A stretch of 30,000 nt of DNA from Prorocentrum cordatum (Eukaryota > Sar > Dinophyceae > Prorocentrales > Prorocentraceae). Each line of letters opens with the position of its first letter. Position 1 is the first letter of the stretch. Location of the stretch: the NCBI GenBank assembly GCA_963575745.1, contig CAUYUJ010014609.1, forward strand, positions 227,501-257,500, written 5' to 3'. Positions 27,380-30,000 of this stretch are shown piece by piece. The translations under genes and the position numbers were made by a program. The notes beneath the pieces are model-generated. The model ran no database searches and had not been told where the DNA came from. It worked only from the letters and a program-made list of their open reading frames with translations.

Positions 27380-27618
27380 CAAGGGGAACGCATCCTCGCC
27401 GCGTCGGCGACCCAGTGCAGCAGGATGGGGTCGCTGCCCACCTCCCAGGAGGCTCCGCCGAGGGGAGCGGCGGCAGATGAGGAGACGACCTTCTGGAGCT
27501 CTCGGGGGAAAGGCTCTTCCTCCTCCTCCTCTTCCTCATGATCCTCTTCCTCCAACTCCTCCTCCTCCTCCTCCTCCTCCTCCTCCTCCTCCTCCTCCTT
27601 TTCCTCTTCCCCCTCCTC
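27380..27618 (-). CDS. Possible acidic exon (low confidence)
   Basis: After a poly-Glu stretch encoded by a GAG array, the frame continues PFPRELQKVVSSSAAAPLGG and ASWEVGSDPILLHWVADAAR before turning Arg-rich. The non-repeat part has balanced composition and contains Trp and hydrophobic positions consistent with a helix. There is no start codon or clear splice site, so it may be an exon of a host gene (perhaps the one at 28360-29628) or chance. Confidence 0.3.
27514..27618. repeat. (CTC)n array
   Basis: CTC/TTC triplets. On the minus strand it encodes the poly-Glu part of the possible acidic exon. Confidence 0.9.
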
Positions 27619-27635
27619 CCTCTGGGTGGGGCGGA

Positions 27636-27722
27636 GGGACGATCCCATGGAGCCAAGAAATGGAGGGACGACCCTGGGAGAGGACGATCCTATGGAGCCA
27701 AGAGATGGAGGGACTACCCCTG
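27636..27722. repeat. Two-copy ~43-bp tandem repeat
   Basis: GACGATCCCATGGAGCCAAG and GACGATCCTATGGAGCCAAG, each followed by ATGGAGGGAC. It is followed at 27735-27758 by a long G run. Confidence 0.8.
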
Positions 27723-27854
27723 GAGCGAATCTCTGGGTGTTTGGGGGGGGGGGGGGGCTTGCCTGCCTGGTGCGCTGGGCGGGCTGCCGCACCGGGCCCC
27801 GGGCCCGGGCCGGGCCCTTTCGGCGTCGCACGGGCCCCCCTTGCGGCCGGGAAG

Positions 27855-27955
27855 GGAGGGACGGACGGGAAGGGAGGAGGCGGAGGAGGAGGAAGAGGAA
27901 AAGGAGGGGGAGGAGGAGGAGGAGCAGGAGGAGGAGCAGGAGAAGGAGGAGGGCG
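27855..27955. repeat. (GGA)n array
   Basis: Purine-rich GGA/GAA triplets with GCA interruptions. Preceded by a GC-rich palindrome (GCCCGGGCCGGGC region near 27805). Confidence 0.85.
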
Positions 27956-27959
27956 ACGG

Positions 27960-28355
27960 CACAGCATCAAAGGAAGCCCTGGGCGCCGTCAGCACTTTGA
28001 CGACGACCAGGGCCGCCAGATGTTCGACAAAGGTCCCGCGCCGCCTCGAGCACGCCTGACGGACGCCGTGGCGACGAAGGAGGGACCCCGAAGCAGCCCA
28101 GACAGGCATCCGTCACGACCCTGGCCTACCCCGAGGGCAAGCCAGGGGAACGACGCCACCCTCGCGGGGACAAAACCGGGCACCCCCCGCAACCGCCAGC
28201 GGCCGCCCCCACCCCACGGGGATGCGGGTTCGCACACCACGTGCGAGCCCGATCCCAGACGGCGGCCACCAAAATCCACGCTGGGGGGCGCCGCGCCAAG
28301 ATTTCGAGGCGGATCCAGCCGGCCAGAGCACTCCTCTACGCGCCGAGGCCCGCCG
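27960..28355. other. No recognisable gene; 3' side of the minus-strand gene ending at 28360
   Basis: GC-rich sequence with short overlapping frames on both strands. It may hold the 3' untranslated region of the gene to its right. Confidence 0.45.
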
Positions 28356-28359
28356 CCGA

Positions 28360-29628
28360 TCAGGACGAGACCTCCCGCTGTGCGCCGGGGCCGCGGGGGG
28401 CGCCGCGGACGATGACCTCCTCGATCCAGGGGTAGTCGTGGAGGGCCTCGAGGAGCTGCTCGGGGTCCACGCCGTGAAGGAACTCGCCGAGCTGCACGAA
28501 GGCCTGCTGCGAGGCGAGGTCGAGCTGAAACTCCTTGATGGGCAGAGAGAGGAAGTGGTCCTCGATGGAAGTGATATTATTCCCCTTCTTGCCCCCCTCC
28601 ATGCCCTTGCCCTTGTCGTCGGCATCGCGGTCGCCGATGCTGGTGGGCTCCACCGCCGACGCCTTGATGACGTTGAGGCCCACCCCGCACTTGGTCTCGG
28701 AGGAGATCCCCATGTCAAGCTCGATGTCGGAGTGGTGGGCGAGTTGCTGCTCCCCGAACTCGGCCCTGTCGCTGTCGAGCGCGTCGTCCGTGGAGCTCTC
28801 CTCGATTCGCTCCTCGGCCCCCGCGGGCACGATGAGCTCTGCGGACGGCGCCGAGGTGTCTGCCTTACTCAGCGCCGCGGCGCGCGTGGCCTCCCAGGCC
28901 TGCGCCCGCGCCTCCTGGAGCTCGACGGCCAGCTCGTCGGCAAGGAGGGCGAGCGCGTCGCGGTCGCCGCAGATCTCCTCGTAACTCTCCACGTCGTAGC
29001 CTCCGGGGGCCTCGTCCTCGGACGCGAGGTCGAAAACGACGGCGTCGCCGAAGGAGGCCCAGGAACCTGCCTGGTGGAGGGCACCAGGCACGTCGCGGGG
29101 AGCGGCTGCCTTGCCAGACAGGACATCGGCCCGCAGGTCCAGGAGGATGTCCTTGAGGTCCAACAGCAGGGAGCCGACGGAGCCTGCGCCTGACCCGGCA
29201 CTCATGGCACGGTCCCCGCCCTCCTCGGTGCTGGAGCCGTCGAGGGAGCAGCCGCCAGCGCTGCCGGGGTCGCCGGTGGCGGCGCTGCCGCGGCGGCGCT
29301 TCCGGGGGCCCCTCTGGGCTTTCTTGGGCTGGTGGAGCGCCTCGGCTAGCGCCTCAGCTCCTTCGCCGACCGCGACGTGGGCCCCCGTGTTCCGCAGCGC
29401 CCTCTTGTGCCCCGAGGGCGCCAGGCCCGCCACCAGGTCGACCATGGCGGGGCACATAGCCTGGAGGCGCAGCGCGACCTCGTCAAGCACGTCGGACGCG
29501 AGGGAGTCGACGTGCTGGTCCAGGCCGTCGGACTCGGCGAGGCCTGCCCCAGTGCGCAGCGCCGCCGCAACCGCCGCAGCGGTGCACTTGGGCGAAGCGC
29601 GCGGCCCTAGCGGAGGGCGCTGCCAAAC
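28360..29628 (-). CDS. Unrecognised acidic protein exon with nuclear-localisation-like motif
   Basis: The minus-strand frame is open for 423 codons, from 29628 to the stop at 28360. I do not recognise the family. The first in-frame ATG is at 29457, but the residues before it (SDGLDQHVDSLASDVLDEVA) form a coherent amphipathic stretch with what follows, so coding probably begins further upstream, perhaps after a CAG acceptor at about 29620. Numbered from 29490: a basic cluster KKAQRGPRKRRR at 56-67 resembles a nuclear localisation signal; 105-125 is leucine-rich (SLLLDLKDILLDLRADVL); 155-195 is acidic and helical; 310-361 is a helical C-terminal domain (DHFLSLPIKEFQLDL ... LLEALHDYPWIEEVIV). 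An ATG at 29633 opens another frame (MSLAAPSARAARFAQ), so a small indel in the GCGGCGG run could have separated start and body. Opposite-strand frames are shadows. Confidence 0.6.
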   Translation of the reverse strand, partial: VWQRPPLGPRASPKCTAAAVAAALRTGAGLAESDGLDQHVDSLASDVLDEVALRLQAMCPAMVDLVAGLAPSGHKRALRNTGAHVAVGEGAEALAEALHQPKKAQRGPRKRRRGSAATGDPGSAGGCSLDGSSTEEGGDRAMSAGSGAGSVGSLLLDLKDILLDLRADVLSGKAAAPRDVPGALHQAGSWASFGDAVVFDLASEDEAPGGYDVESYEEICGDRDALALLADELAVELQEARAQAWEATRAAALSKADTSAPSAELIVPAGAEERIEESSTDDALDSDRAEFGEQQLAHHSDIELDMGISSETKCGVGLNVIKASAVEPTSIGDRDADDKGKGMEGGKKGNNITSIEDHFLSLPIKEFQLDLASQQAFVQLGEFLHGVDPEQLLEALHDYPWIEEVIVRGAPRGPGAQREVSS

Positions 29629-29633
29629 TCATG

Positions 29634-29975
29634 GCATGCACCACTCATCGCTCTTCACTCTCAGCTCCCCTTCTTCCTCCTGTGAGCGCCTCTCCTAGCC
29701 GATATGCCTCCCACACGTCCAATGAAGGATCACCATCAAACACTGCCTGTCATTTCATTCGGCCACGCACCGTCCGACCTACTCTCCTCCACTCCGACTT
29801 GGCCAGCCAGTACTGCATGCGTCTACCAAGAGACAACGCAATCGTATTTCACAAGCGCCGCCTGTTCTTTGTTTCTCGCCATGATACTTTCAAGTTAACC
29901 CGCAGCTTATTATGCCTGCGCTTGCTATCCCTGTTATTGGGGGATGTGTCGGGAGGTTTACTGAGGTGACTGCAG
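29634..29975. other. No recognisable gene; upstream side of the minus-strand gene
   Basis: Lower-GC sequence. A 112-codon plus-strand frame is Ser/Arg/Leu-rich without a domain. On the minus strand this is the candidate promoter or intron region of the gene ending at 28360. I see no SL relic here. Confidence 0.4.
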
Positions 29976-29976
29976 G

Positions 29977-29994
29977 AGGAGGAGGAGGAGGTAC
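29977..29994. repeat. Short (GGA)n tract at the right edge
   Basis: GGAGGAGGAGGAGGAGG next to the window end. Confidence 0.8.
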
Positions 29995-30000
29995 AGCGCT

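Noticed and set aside
26334-28415. A 693-codon plus-strand open frame rich in His, Ile and Ser
   Set aside because: Low stop frequency is due to CAT/ATC and CTC repeats; the non-repeat parts show no coding character.

Overview
This window looks like nuclear DNA of a dinoflagellate. The decisive evidence is an exact copy of the dinoflagellate trans-spliced leader (DinoSL) embedded in the DNA at 10406-10427 (minus strand), followed directly by a second, decayed and shorter leader copy. That arrangement is the known signature of an mRNA that was reverse transcribed and returned to the genome. The GC-rich, gene-poor sequence, the very heavy microsatellite load and a LINE whose protein ends in zinc fingers all fit. 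A Prorocentrum-like genome is my inference; the species cannot be fixed from sequence alone.

Layout. 1-5 kb: (CTC)n/(GAG)n arrays, short minisatellites, a fold-back element (2318-2468), a non-autonomous transposon of family A (3928-4118) and a 149-bp tandem duplication (4560-4861). 5-9 kb: a dispersed composite repeat C1, a fold-back element (5858-6028), a 318-bp (CA)n tract, repeat D and the family-B element B1 (7361-7511). 9.2-10.4 kb: the SL-tagged, intronless coiled-coil retrogene. 11.7-14.8 kb: repeat C2, A2 inserted in a duplicated segment that still carries an empty-site paralogue, a second copy of repeat D, two CTC arrays, and a nested A/B transposon cluster. 15.7-17 kb: a degenerate (ATC)n array. 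18.8-23.9 kb: on the minus strand, a LINE-type retrotransposon (endonuclease, reverse transcriptase, C2H2 fingers) broken by one TAG, abutting an unrecognised 227-residue ORF in the same orientation. 24-25 kb: tandem repeats. 25.1-27.6 kb: CTC and ATC arrays with higher-order periodicity, and a possible acidic exon. 28.4-29.6 kb: one unrecognised, probably host, protein-coding exon on the minus strand.

Four coding units read as credible protein: the retrogene, the LINE, the 227-residue ORF and the 28.4-29.6 kb exon. Nothing suggests an operon or shared pathway. Most other long open frames are by-products of triplet repeats or high GC. The strongest new material is the double-SL retrogene and two small transposon families. 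Family A has three copies, each flanked by an exact 8-bp target duplication, and one copy has an unoccupied paralogous site within the window.
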